The notes under the pieces: generated by a model
Told to the model about the DNA's origin: nothing
Databases searched by the model: none
The model's input: only the letters and a program-made list of their open reading frames with translations
Assembly: GCA_964653595.1 (NCBI GenBank)
Contig: CAZZHH010000046.1
Span: 1-25,140, forward strand
DNA from: JBAXTE01 sp964653595
GTDB taxonomy: Bacteria; Bacteroidota; Bacteroidia; Bacteroidales; WCHB1-69
Direction: 5' to 3'
DNA: 25,140 nucleotides
Position numbers and translations under genes: made by a program
In this document: in pieces, positions 14,951 through 22,317 of the stretch
Layout: every line of letters starts with the position of its first letter
Position numbering within the stretch: the first letter of the stretch is position 1

Positions 14951-15724
14951 TTAAACTTCTGGAGTTTTAATATCTCCTAGTGGATAAAAGGGAAGCATGT
15001 TTTCTTCTAACCATTTGTTTGAATCAGCAGGTGTCATTTTCCAACCTGAATTACAGTTTGAAACAACTTCTACAAAGCAAGTTCCATTTCCATTTTTCGA
15101 AAGTTCAAACGCTTTTTTAATTGCTTTTTTGGTCTTACGAACAAGAGCTGGTGTATACACTGCAGAACGAGTTACAAATTGAGTTCCTGGAAGTTGTGCC
15201 AACAATTCGGTTATCTTCAAAGGATTACCCATCATCGATACTTCACGTCCATATGGACTAGTAGATGATTTCATATTTGGAAGAGTAGTAGGAGCCATTT
15301 GACCTCCTGTCATTCCATAAATACCATTGTTGATAAAAATAATTACAATATTTTCACCCCGATTACAAGCATGAATAGTTTCAGCAGTACCAATAGCAGC
15401 TAAATCGCCATCCCCTTGATATGTAAAAACATATTTTTCAGGATTTAATCGCTCGATTGCGGATGCTAAAGCAGGTGCACGTCCATGTGCAGCACCTTGC
15501 ATATCCACATCAAAATAGTTGTATGCCAATACAGAACATCCAACGGGTGCAACTCCAATGGTTTTTTCTTGAATTCCTAATTCTTCTATTACCTCTGCAA
15601 CAATTCTATGTACAGTTCCGTGACCACAACCTGGACAATAGTGCATTACTGCATCAGTTAAAACTTTAGTTTTTTGATAAACTAAGTTTTCTGGTTTGAT
15701 GATATCTTTATTAAATTCCGACAT
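14951..15724 (-). CDS. 2-oxoacid:ferredoxin oxidoreductase, beta subunit (TPP-binding)
   Basis: The 257-residue beta subunit (KorB/VorA type), which binds thiamine diphosphate and catalyses decarboxylation of the 2-oxoacid. The TPP motif runs from GDGD at 104-107 to NN at 132-133. CPGCGHG at 30-36 is the conserved N-terminal element. GMTGGQMAPTT, just after the TPP motif, is typical of the 2-oxoglutarate/2-oxoisovalerate group. The length fits forms in which the iron-sulfur domain is a separate subunit, as it is here. Its start lies 3 bp past the end of the alpha subunit gene, indicating tight translational coupling. Confidence 0.94.
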   Translation of the reverse strand: MSEFNKDIIKPENLVYQKTKVLTDAVMHYCPGCGHGTVHRIVAEVIEELGIQEKTIGVAPVGCSVLAYNYFDVDMQGAAHGRAPALASAIERLNPEKYVFTYQGDGDLAAIGTAETIHACNRGENIVIIFINNGIYGMTGGQMAPTTLPNMKSSTSPYGREVSMMGNPLKITELLAQLPGTQFVTRSAVYTPALVRKTKKAIKKAFELSKNGNGTCFVEVVSNCNSGWKMTPADSNKWLEENMLPFYPLGDIKTPEV

Positions 15725-15727
15725 GAC

Positions 15728-16810
15728 TTAGCCTCCGATAATTTGAGTTTTTAATGCATTTAATACTTCCGCTGGAGAGTGGATAATTCCGCCTAAACGA
15801 CCATAATGTTCCACTTTAACTTGACACTGAGTGGCCAATTTAACATCCTCTACCATCTGACCGGCACTCATTTCAACGGAAAGCATCCCTTTCACTTGTT
15901 TGCTTAATTCAAACAAACGTTTGGTTGGAAATGGATAAAGTGTAATTGGTCGAAGCAAACCTACTTTTATACCCTCTGCCCGAGCCATATCAATTGCTTT
16001 TTGGCATATTCTGGAAGAGGATCCATAAGCAACAAATAGATATTCAGCATCTTCTGTCATAATCTCTTCGAAACGAACTTCTGTCTCTTCCAAAACTCGA
16101 TATTTTGCCTGAATACGTGCATTTACAGCCTCTTGTTTTATCGATTCTAATTCGAGAGAAGTGACAATATTATGACCTCTATTGGAAGTTTTTCCCATCG
16201 TTGCCCATGGGCACTCTTTACGAACCTCATCATCAGTACGACGAGTAACATAATCGGTTAACTCCACTTTTTCCATTACTTGACCAATTAAACCATCTGC
16301 CAACAATATTGCAGGGTTACGATATTTAAATGCTAATTCAAAACCAAGTCCAACAAAATCATACATCTCTTGTACTGAATTTGGAGCCAAGGTAATTAAT
16401 TTATAATCTCCATGTCCACCCCCCTTTACCGTTTGAAAGTAATCGCATTGGGAAGGCTGAATAGTTCCTAAACCAGGACCGGCACGAACCACATTTACCA
16501 ATAAACAAGGAAGTTCAGCGCCTGCCAAATAGGAAACACCCTCTTGCATTAAACTCATACCTGGACTTGAAGAAGAGGTCATGACTTTTTTACCGCAACC
16601 AGCTCCACCATAAACCATGTTGATAGAAGCTACTTCACTCTCGGCTTGTAAAACAACCATACCTGTTTTTTCCCATGGTTTTTCCACCATCAAATGCTCA
16701 AGTATTTCCGATTGTGGGGTAATGGGATAACCGAAGTAACCATCGGCTCCAAAGCGAATTGCTCCTTCAGCAATAGCTTCATTACCCTTCATTAATCTTA
16801 GTTCTTTCAT
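15728..16810 (-). CDS. vorB: 2-oxoacid:ferredoxin oxidoreductase, alpha subunit (VorB/KorA)
   Basis: The 360-residue alpha subunit, carrying the pyrimidine-binding domain and the transketolase C-terminal-like domain. The signature GYPITPQSEILE is at residues 27-38. ASINMVYGGAGCGKKVMTSSSS follows at roughly 66-87 in the usual position. The later EYLFVAYGSSSRI and GLLRPITLYPFP stretches belong to the C-terminal domain. In Bacteroidota this type is often annotated as VorB (3-methyl-2-oxobutanoate dehydrogenase subunit), but a 2-oxoglutarate oxidoreductase (KorA) is equally plausible from sequence alone. It sits between the ferredoxin subunit (31 bp upstream) and the beta subunit (3 bp downstream) in a four-gene operon. 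Confidence 0.94.
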   Translation of the reverse strand: MKELRLMKGNEAIAEGAIRFGADGYFGYPITPQSEILEHLMVEKPWEKTGMVVLQAESEVASINMVYGGAGCGKKVMTSSSSPGMSLMQEGVSYLAGAELPCLLVNVVRAGPGLGTIQPSQCDYFQTVKGGGHGDYKLITLAPNSVQEMYDFVGLGFELAFKYRNPAILLADGLIGQVMEKVELTDYVTRRTDDEVRKECPWATMGKTSNRGHNIVTSLELESIKQEAVNARIQAKYRVLEETEVRFEEIMTEDAEYLFVAYGSSSRICQKAIDMARAEGIKVGLLRPITLYPFPTKRLFELSKQVKGMLSVEMSAGQMVEDVKLATQCQVKVEHYGRLGGIIHSPAEVLNALKTQIIGG

Positions 16811-16841
16811 CTGCTAAAATTATTTTATTTTATTATTTTTA

Positions 16842-17057
16842 TTATTTTGCTCTGTAAACTGTGATTACACCATCTGGACACACCACTGCGCAGTTTGTAC
16901 AACCTGTACACTGATCATTTTGCATCTCTAGATAATTGTATCCTTTGCCATTTACCTTTTTCGCTAGCGCGATAACCTTTTGCGGACATGCTGGCACACA
17001 CACTCCACAGCCCTTGCAGTGCTCTATGTCGACTACAATCGTTCCTTTTGCTGCCAT
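16842..17057 (-). CDS. 2-oxoacid:ferredoxin oxidoreductase, delta (4Fe-4S ferredoxin) subunit
   Basis: A 71-residue polyferredoxin that carries electrons from the TPP site to free ferredoxin. Two 4Fe-4S motifs are complete: C14, C17, C20, C24 in CKGCGVCVPACP and C50, C53, C56, C60 in CTGCTNCAVVCP. The ends are short, as usual for the KorD/VorD subunit. It is the first gene of the operon, read leftwards, and the alpha subunit starts 31 bp downstream. The promoter must lie in 17058-17370, but no exact TAnnTTTG site was found there on the minus strand. Confidence 0.93.
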   Translation of the reverse strand: MAAKGTIVVDIEHCKGCGVCVPACPQKVIALAKKVNGKGYNYLEMQNDQCTGCTNCAVVCPDGVITVYRAK

Positions 17058-17433
17058 TTTTGTTGTTTTTAAAATTATATTTTTATTTGTTTTCTTTTGA
17101 CATTTTTAATACGGAGACGAAGTTAAACATTTTATTTTTACCGTAAAAGAAAATAACATTATTTTCAATTATTTTTACATTTCCAAATCGCATACTAACT
17201 CATTTTTAGCGAATTACTAAATTTAAACAACGGGTTATCAATGTTTTAAAAAATAATTAGAAATTCATCTGTTTTTCGAAATTAAACACCCTTTTCTAAT
17301 CCCTTTTTGTCATTTTTATGCAACAGTTTATTCCCATTGTTGGAGAAAAATTTTGACTAAAATTGACATTAAAAAAGAGGCTTTCACCTCCTTCTTAATC
17401 ACATTAATGATTGACCAAATTTTCCAGAAATTT
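17058..17433. other. Gene-free gap upstream of the oxidoreductase operon
   Basis: This 376-bp A/T-rich gap lies between two minus-strand genes. It holds the terminator of the T9SS-sorted protein gene (17374-17393) and should hold the operon promoter. I searched the minus strand for TAnnTTTG and found no exact match. The rest shows nothing I can identify. Confidence 0.5.
17374..17393 (-). terminator. Terminator of the T9SS-sorted protein gene
   Basis: Read on the minus strand, AAGGAGG (17393-17387) pairs with CCTCTTT (17380-17374), with one G-T pair and a 6-nt loop, and a T-run follows. It lies about 40 bp after the stop at 17434. Confidence 0.7.
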
Positions 17434-18882
17434 TTATCTCTTTATCCATTTACCTTTATCCATCACATTGTTGTTTAATATAATTTGCCACACATAACTT
17501 CCAGACGACAAAAAAGAAACATCTATAATCATTTCGGAAGAAGATATATTACTTTCAAAAACCAATCGACCATTAATATCATAAAGATTAAAAGTTCCTT
17601 TCAATAACTGTATTCCAGAAGTTAAATTTATTTGATTGCCCCCTGGATTTGGAAAAACGATAGCTTGATGAAGCAAAGATTCATTTTCGCCAATCCTCAA
17701 TGTCCCCTGTGATGTTAATCTCAACGCAAATGGATGACATAGTCGAATTGTAGGATTGGTATGATCGTAACGCACCCCAGAAATCATAAGACCACCCCCA
17801 GTTGTCTCAATGATTTTAAAAGGAAAATAAGCAGCATCGCCCCCAAAAAAATAATGAGAAATAACATTCATGTTCGTATCTAATTTTGTAATTTGAATAT
17901 ACGTTGGCACACTTTGATATGGAACCTCAGATGGAATAGATTTATATAAACCAACAATAAATAACGTATCTTCTTTTAAAATTGTATTTGTAAAAAACCC
18001 TGGAAATAGGATCGAATCTGGATTATTCCAATACTCTGCACTATCAAGAGCGATATCTTGATTAGAAAATAATACAGATTTAATGTGTTGTTTGAGACAC
18101 AATTCGTTTGTTTCCATAAAAGTTACCAAATATTTTTCTGCGTTTATTGTTTTAACAATTGCCGAGGGTGGAGAGGATGTTGCTAATGTAGTGCTATCAA
18201 TTACACATAAATCATAGCTTAATTTAATTACACTAATTGTCCCATTTGAAGTGAAACTTTTAACCGTTTTAGCAACAGTATCCAGTACTATCCCAATAGC
18301 CATGGTTCTAGGTGTTCGATAACTTGTTATGCTGTCGAAGTTAAAATTATAGACAGAAACTAAAGTTCCTATACAAGATTGAGAAGGGTAATAATATATA
18401 AGTGATTGTACAAAGATTAGACTGTCTGATGCAAAAATTTGTTTAGGAACATACGATTCGTTTTTAGGAGCATAGTAGTCTCTGTGATAAAATGTATTAA
18501 TAGTTTCGGTGTTAATTTTCTCCAATGAAAAAATAAAAAAAGTTCCTTCTGGAGATTCTACAGACTTTTTGTTTACAATATTAATGGTATTGGTTTCGCT
18601 TGGAAGAAAAAACGCAGCAGAATATATTGAACTAGTGTCACTTATAGGATGACTCTGCTCTGCAATTTTATTTCCTAAAGAATCTATCAACAAAAGATAA
18701 GCTTGACGATTTTGACCACTCTCTGTTTGACCACCTGAAATTAAGAAATTGCCATTTGGCAGTTCGTTAATCTGATTTATATATTCATCTTTGTCGGTTA
18801 AATAGTGCTTAAAAAAGGAAGTCTGTGCCGATGAAACGACACTTGTTAATCCTAATATAATTGTAATAATAAATGTTTTCAT
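17434..18882 (-). CDS. Secreted protein with T9SS C-terminal sorting domain
   Basis: A 482-residue protein predicted to leave the cell by the type IX secretion system. A Sec signal peptide covers residues 1-19 (core IITIILGLTSVVSS, cleavage near SAQ). The central 380 residues contain repeated beta motifs such as LPNGNFLISGGQTESG and GGGLMISGVRYD with LLIDSLGN. These resemble propeller-type repeats of Bacteroidota surface proteins, but no enzymatic motif is seen. Residues 407-482 form a type A sorting domain: FPNPGGNQINL, then FNLYDINGRLV, then SSGSYVWQI and a basic end KGKWIKR. The domain should direct outer-membrane crossing and anchoring or release. The gene is downstream of the broken lipoprotein gene on the same strand and has its own terminator. 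Confidence 0.88.
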   Translation of the reverse strand: MKTFIITIILGLTSVVSSAQTSFFKHYLTDKDEYINQINELPNGNFLISGGQTESGQNRQAYLLLIDSLGNKIAEQSHPISDTSSIYSAAFFLPSETNTINIVNKKSVESPEGTFFIFSLEKINTETINTFYHRDYYAPKNESYVPKQIFASDSLIFVQSLIYYYPSQSCIGTLVSVYNFNFDSITSYRTPRTMAIGIVLDTVAKTVKSFTSNGTISVIKLSYDLCVIDSTTLATSSPPSAIVKTINAEKYLVTFMETNELCLKQHIKSVLFSNQDIALDSAEYWNNPDSILFPGFFTNTILKEDTLFIVGLYKSIPSEVPYQSVPTYIQITKLDTNMNVISHYFFGGDAAYFPFKIIETTGGGLMISGVRYDHTNPTIRLCHPFALRLTSQGTLRIGENESLLHQAIVFPNPGGNQINLTSGIQLLKGTFNLYDINGRLVFESNISSSEMIIDVSFLSSGSYVWQIILNNNVMDKGKWIKR

Positions 18883-18993
18883 TCTATATTTGAATTGTGT
18901 AAAAGAATGTTAAATACTAGGTGCCATTGATTTTGAAATGAAACATGAAATAGCGTTTTTACTGCTATTCCTTGGTTTAATCGGTGCTAATAA

Positions 18994-19527
18994 TTATTGA
19001 GGAGAAGCTCCTGACACAAAAGTACCATAATATAATTTATAAAAATGAGCTATCATCCAAGAATCATCTAATAGAGCAAAATCTTCTATTACATTTGCGC
19101 ATTTAAATTGTTTTCCAATAGGGCAATTTTTATCTTTAATAAAATCGAAATTGCTAAGATAGAAGTTAAGCTGATCAGGTGAGAGACAAACCATAGGAGG
19201 GGTAGATCCAGAGCCAGAATCAAAAAACATTCTATATTGATAGTTTGGGAGCGGATGAGTATTACAATATTCATTTATGCAAACCACGCTTGTATAATAA
19301 CCCTCTATATAAGTCTTATTTAATGGACTATTAAACCTAATTCGTAGCTGATCGGCTGCATCTGTGCCAACATAAGTACCATCGCATTTGCCTTGATTAT
19401 AACCCCACCTCCAATAATCATCAGAGCCAAACTGAGTATATAAATATTTTGAAGATCTTACACCTATTACTGAAACCAAAACAACGTTGATTCCATTATC
19501 TGTTGATTGAATTTCCAAAGCTATCAT
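18994..19527 (-). CDS. C-terminal part of a split lipoprotein-type gene
   Basis: A 177-residue frame with no signal peptide. Its notable stretches are FGSDDYWRWGYNQGKC near residue 33, the DAADQLRIRFN segment, and six later cysteines. The layout matches, from memory, the second half of a family of secreted Bacteroidota proteins of unknown function. The first half of those proteins resembles the 112-residue frame just upstream (19559-19897). Only 31 bp separate the two, with a TAA ending the first frame and a TAG five codons before this ATG. The pair therefore looks like one gene broken by at least a small indel. An independent cytoplasmic protein is the alternative, but an ORF without a signal behind a lipoprotein of this kind is unusual. 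Confidence 0.55.
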   Translation of the reverse strand: MIALEIQSTDNGINVVLVSVIGVRSSKYLYTQFGSDDYWRWGYNQGKCDGTYVGTDAADQLRIRFNSPLNKTYIEGYYTSVVCINEYCNTHPLPNYQYRMFFDSGSGSTPPMVCLSPDQLNFYLSNFDFIKDKNCPIGKQFKCANVIEDFALLDDSWMIAHFYKLYYGTFVSGASPQ

Positions 19528-19558
19528 ATCACATAACGACTATAAAACGTTGTTTAAA

Positions 19559-19897
19559 TTAAAGTTTATTTTTAAGTGCTTTGTAAATCACTTCCATTTC
19601 TGGATACGTTAACTCATTTGCTAAATAATTAAATTGAAGAGTATCATAATTAAAAGACAAATTGTTCATTTTGTGATCATTGTTCGCGTTTTCATAATTC
19701 AACAGACCTTCTAAATGCCATGTAGCGCTTTCGATGCACAATGAACCGCCATCTTTGGAATTTAATTTGTTTTTGAAATCAATTAATTTTTGAGTGGTTT
19801 GATTGTTCGGACTATTTTCGAGAGCTAAATTGCTCTCTTTTTTACATGAAACAAAAACCAATCCGACTATTGCAATAAAAATAAACATTTTTTTCAT
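19559..19897 (-). CDS. Small lipoprotein; N-terminal part of a split gene
   Basis: A 112-residue lipoprotein with lipobox FVSC (cysteine at residue 18) followed by KKE. The mature part is low-complexity at first, then contains SLCIESATWHLEGLLNYENA. This resembles a segment seen in the first half of larger secreted Bacteroidota proteins of unknown function. The frame ends shortly after TYPEMEVIYKALKNKL, about where those proteins continue into the region carried by the next frame (18994-19527). Codons 1-21 and the upstream leader belong to a block duplicated at 24782-25088, where they front a different lipoprotein. It may still make a short lipoprotein even if the full-length gene is broken. 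Confidence 0.6.
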   Translation of the reverse strand: MKKMFIFIAIVGLVFVSCKKESNLALENSPNNQTTQKLIDFKNKLNSKDGGSLCIESATWHLEGLLNYENANNDHKMNNLSFNYDTLQFNYLANELTYPEMEVIYKALKNKL

Positions 19898-20063
19898 TTT
19901 TCTTAATTATAAGATATAAACTATTTTTTTAAATTTCCAATGAGTCTTCAATGCAACCCATCTTGGTTTTGCGCCTACTCCTAGTGTATTGCAAAACTGC
20001 ATTTAACCCAGAATCAGCGATACAATCGCTGAAACGATTAAATGTTTCTAAATCAAGTAGTTC
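19835..20063. repeat. Duplicated leader/signal-peptide block, copy A
   Basis: About 229 bp covering the first 21 codons of the lipoprotein gene at 19897 and some 165 bp upstream. Copy B is at 24782-25088. By eye I count about 11 differences, roughly 95% identity, including one 1-base indel. The repeat ends within the lipoprotein just after the lipobox, so the mature parts differ. Copy A lacks the 79-bp insertion found in copy B. Confidence 0.9.
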
Positions 20064-20117
20064 AATTTTTTCAAATCTCCTATTGATTAATTTGGGTTTA
20101 AAGTTATATCTTTGCAA
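19929..20117 (-). CDS. Small open reading frame in the repeat leader, doubtful
   Basis: A 62-residue frame beginning with TTG and ending 31 bp before the lipoprotein gene at 19897. Its last 40 residues (DLETFNRFSDCIADSGLN and on) lie in the duplicated block. They read through in copy B as well, with K/R, K/M and I/M changes and an earlier stop. Of the codon differences, one is silent and four are not, so coding selection is not supported. A strong plus-strand promoter site lies inside its first codons. It may be a relic C-terminus of a lost gene carried along by the duplication. Confidence 0.25.
   Translation of the reverse strand: MQRYNFKPKLINRRFEKIELLDLETFNRFSDCIADSGLNAVLQYTRSRRKTKMGCIEDSLEI
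20083..20114 (+). promoter_or_regulatory. Promoter of a candidate small RNA
   Basis: TATCTTTG at 20107-20114 is an exact TAnnTTTG match, and TTG at 20083-20085 lies 21 bases upstream. This is the same spacing and -7 sequence as the promoter at 10-41. No protein-coding gene starts downstream on this strand; a terminator follows within 80 bases. Confidence 0.5.
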
Positions 20118-20232
20118 AATCTAATTTGGTGAATACTAGATTAGTGTCAGAAAGATAAGTCGGTTGGGTTGCAAGCCCTTCCGGCTTTTTTTGTATAATA
20201 TTTTTAACTTGTGGCGAGGTCGCTAATTTCAT
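20104..20232 (-). CDS. Possible 42-residue small protein, doubtful
   Basis: An ATG frame on the minus strand (opening MKLATSPQVKNIIQKK) 30 bp downstream of a -7-like site at 20262-20269. It overlaps the start of the 62-residue frame by 14 bp in another frame and runs antisense to the candidate small RNA at 20120-20192. The composition looks protein-like, but no family is recognised. The terminator hairpin of the opposite strand explains part of its sequence. If both small frames were once one gene, a single frameshift near 20110 would join them. Confidence 0.25.
   Translation of the reverse strand: MKLATSPQVKNIIQKKPEGLATQPTYLSDTNLVFTKLDFAKI
20120..20192 (+). ncRNA. Candidate small RNA of about 70 nt
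   Basis: Starts about 6 bases after the -7 element at 20107-20114 and ends in the T-run at 20186-20192. A 5' hairpin is possible (CTAAT 20121-20125 with ATTAG 20140-20144). The 3' end is a terminator-like hairpin (AAGTCGG 20157-20163 with CCGGCTT 20181-20187, inner GGG/CCC pair at 20166-20168 and 20176-20178). No ORF of note lies within. I do not recognise the RNA family. It would be antisense to the doubtful 42-residue frame. Confidence 0.4.
20157..20192 (+). terminator. Terminator-like hairpin closing the candidate small RNA
   Basis: A 7-bp outer stem with one G-T pair, a 3-bp inner stem and a 7-base T-run. It has the full form of a Rho-independent terminator on the plus strand. On the minus strand the hairpin is preceded, not followed, by the run. 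Confidence 0.55.
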
Positions 20233-20261
20233 TGTGTGTATCTTTATTTATTAATTTGGAG

Positions 20262-20269
20262 CAAATATA
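20262..20269 (-). promoter_or_regulatory. Candidate -7 element reading left toward the split lipoprotein gene
   Basis: The minus strand reads TATATTTG at 20262-20269, matching TAnnTTTG. The -33 region is a run of A/T with no TTG. It could start the transcript for the lipoprotein at 19897. Confidence 0.3.
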
Positions 20270-20383
20270 GAAGGTTTTTTTAGATAAATAAAAAAAAAAA
20301 ACAGTTAAAAAGTGTTAAAGACATAGTTGGGATTGGAAAATGAAGAGAAGAGAGGTTGAGAGTGGATTTTGGAAGAATGAGAG

Positions 20384-20404
20384 TGCGAAGATACAATCTT
20401 CGCA
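20384..20404. repeat. Perfect 9-bp hairpin in the gap after the propeller-thioredoxin genes
   Basis: TGCGAAGAT (20384-20392) pairs with ATCTTCGCA (20396-20404) around a 3-nt loop. It lies about 165 bp beyond the stop of the gene at 20568, in a gene-free stretch (20270-20567). No T-run follows, so it is not a plain terminator. Otherwise the stretch shows only a 12-base A-run at 20289-20300. Confidence 0.6.
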
Positions 20405-20567
20405 CAACAAGAGTGTCAGCAAGAAAACTCATTTATTTTCAGTGATTGTTAGAAAATGTCAGATGTTAAGGATTTTTACAGCATTAAAAACAAAGGATTT
20501 TCATTAGCAAATGACTGTTTTCAACGCAAAAATAACGAAGCAGATGGCATTTTCTGGCAAACACTAG

Positions 20568-22271
20568 TTACTTCTTATCAACTTCTAACCCATAATAATC
20601 AAATATCTTTCTTGCACATTGTTCCATTTCGTCGGGCATGAATATTTCATCAAAAATCACTCTATTTTTTGAAATTATTACGAGACGGGGATTGTACATA
20701 GAAAAAGGGTGAAATCTTTTATATATTTTTGAAGTATCTCCTTTTGTATGATTTTTATCAAAAATCTTATAAGTACCTAGATAATCGAAAATTGCATTAA
20801 TTGTACTATTTTCATCAACATACAACACATAAAACGGTTTATCATTAAAATTATACAAGATACCTTGATTGTTCATGATAAAATCTAATAAATAGTCATT
20901 GCACGAACCACAACCATTTTTATTCATTATTGCTATTGCAAAGGAAGTGTCAACAATGTTCTGTGTTTTATTAATGTATTTCAATATGTCATTTGTTTTA
21001 TATTCAAAATTATCACTATTATTCCCAATAATATTACATAGCTCCTTTTTTTCTTTAGTTTCAGTCTCAAATTTTGCCTTAGCAATTGAATCTAATCTCT
21101 CTCTTAGTTTTTCTTTATTAAAGGATTTAAATGCTTGTTTAGTGAAGCGAACAACTATATTTCCATTCTCAATTGTAGTAAATACAATTGTGTTTTTGTA
21201 TTTTTGTACTTGTAGATCATTTATACCAATAAGACTTTCACCAATATATTTATAATTTTCATCAAAAAAAACCCTCAAATATTTCATTTCCCCATATTTT
21301 TTTACGGGTAATAATATATCTCGATAATAAATATTTTGAGAATCTGATAAGTTAATTGATTTTATTTGTAAATATGCACCATTATAATACCTATAGTCAT
21401 TATAAACATCATCATTATTGTATAATTTTTCAGAATACGGAATTGACTCCATAAATTGAGAACAAACCGAATGAGTGTCAAGTTTGTTCATTTTATAGTT
21501 CCATTCGTAAAAAGTTGGAGTATATTGAAATGATATGACAATATTACCTCTTTGATTTATTGATAAATAGGTTTCATACATATTCCATTTATAGTAAACC
21601 CCATCTTTAAGATTAGGATACCAGATATTATGATTCATTATCAATGTGTCATTTTTTAGATCATAATAACCAATAATTGGATGTTTAATTCTATATCCTT
21701 TATACCCATAATAAGAGTGTCTGAAAGTTAAAAATATTTTATCTTGGATTTTTGCCATGGTGTATGGATAAATTTCATCTCCATTTTTACACAACTCACT
21801 TACAGGATGTTTTGAAGAAATAATATTTGAATGTATCAATGGGTAAACTCTTTTAATTTCTCCAGAATAATTAATAATTCTTAACGTGCTATCATTTTCA
21901 CCATTTGAAGAACTTCCGAACAATAATATATTGTCTTTATTGATAAACTCAAAGTCCAGTAAAGATAATTTTCTTATTTTGATTTCTTTCACTAAAGAAT
22001 CAGTGGATAAATCATATACAAATATAGTATAGAAGGGGTAAGTTCTAACGAATAAGTGTGGCTTGCCATCCACCTCAAATACTTTAGCAACGTTTAATGA
22101 AGTGGCTCCTGTTGGCAGATTTAATATATGTTCTTCAAGTATTTTAGGTTTGTCTAGTTCAATTAGGTTTTTTTCTGTTTGTGAATGGCATCTCACAAGA
22201 CCAATAATTAGTAGAATCCAAATTGATATAACTAGTTTCTTTTTAATTAGTAGTTTATAAATAAAGTTCAT
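20568..22271 (-). CDS. DUF4221-like lipoprotein with C-terminal thioredoxin-like domain (copy 1)
   Basis: A 567-residue lipoprotein. The signal segment is long and basic (MNFIYKLLIKKK), with a lipobox GLVRC (cysteine at residue 28). Residues 40-400 are beta-rich, with repeats such as FVYDLSTDSLVKEI and IGYYDLKNDTLIMN, as expected for a propeller-type DUF4221-like fold. The last 130 residues carry C454-GS-C457 in NKNGCGSCNDY, then the strand PFYVLYVDE. NPRLVIISKNRVIFDE follows, with P528 at the cis-proline place of thioredoxin folds. This suggests a redox-active or disulfide-handling surface protein; the activity is inference. It lies 46 bp after its paralog (22318-24003) and is co-transcribed with it. 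Confidence 0.8.
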   Translation of the reverse strand: MNFIYKLLIKKKLVISIWILLIIGLVRCHSQTEKNLIELDKPKILEEHILNLPTGATSLNVAKVFEVDGKPHLFVRTYPFYTIFVYDLSTDSLVKEIKIRKLSLLDFEFINKDNILLFGSSSNGENDSTLRIINYSGEIKRVYPLIHSNIISSKHPVSELCKNGDEIYPYTMAKIQDKIFLTFRHSYYGYKGYRIKHPIIGYYDLKNDTLIMNHNIWYPNLKDGVYYKWNMYETYLSINQRGNIVISFQYTPTFYEWNYKMNKLDTHSVCSQFMESIPYSEKLYNNDDVYNDYRYYNGAYLQIKSINLSDSQNIYYRDILLPVKKYGEMKYLRVFFDENYKYIGESLIGINDLQVQKYKNTIVFTTIENGNIVVRFTKQAFKSFNKEKLRERLDSIAKAKFETETKEKKELCNIIGNNSDNFEYKTNDILKYINKTQNIVDTSFAIAIMNKNGCGSCNDYLLDFIMNNQGILYNFNDKPFYVLYVDENSTINAIFDYLGTYKIFDKNHTKGDTSKIYKRFHPFSMYNPRLVIISKNRVIFDEIFMPDEMEQCARKIFDYYGLEVDKK

Positions 22272-22317
22272 TTTTTTGTTAATAAGGAGTTTGGCGAATT
22301 TTATGTGTGATTAAAAA

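Noticed and set aside
20456..20641. Plus-strand 61-residue frame
   Set aside because: It overlaps the end of the propeller-thioredoxin gene on the other strand and has no supporting signal.
20899..21255. Plus-strand 118-residue frame
   Set aside because: It is fully antisense to a well-supported gene, and its hydrophobic S/F/L-rich composition is typical of an antisense shadow.
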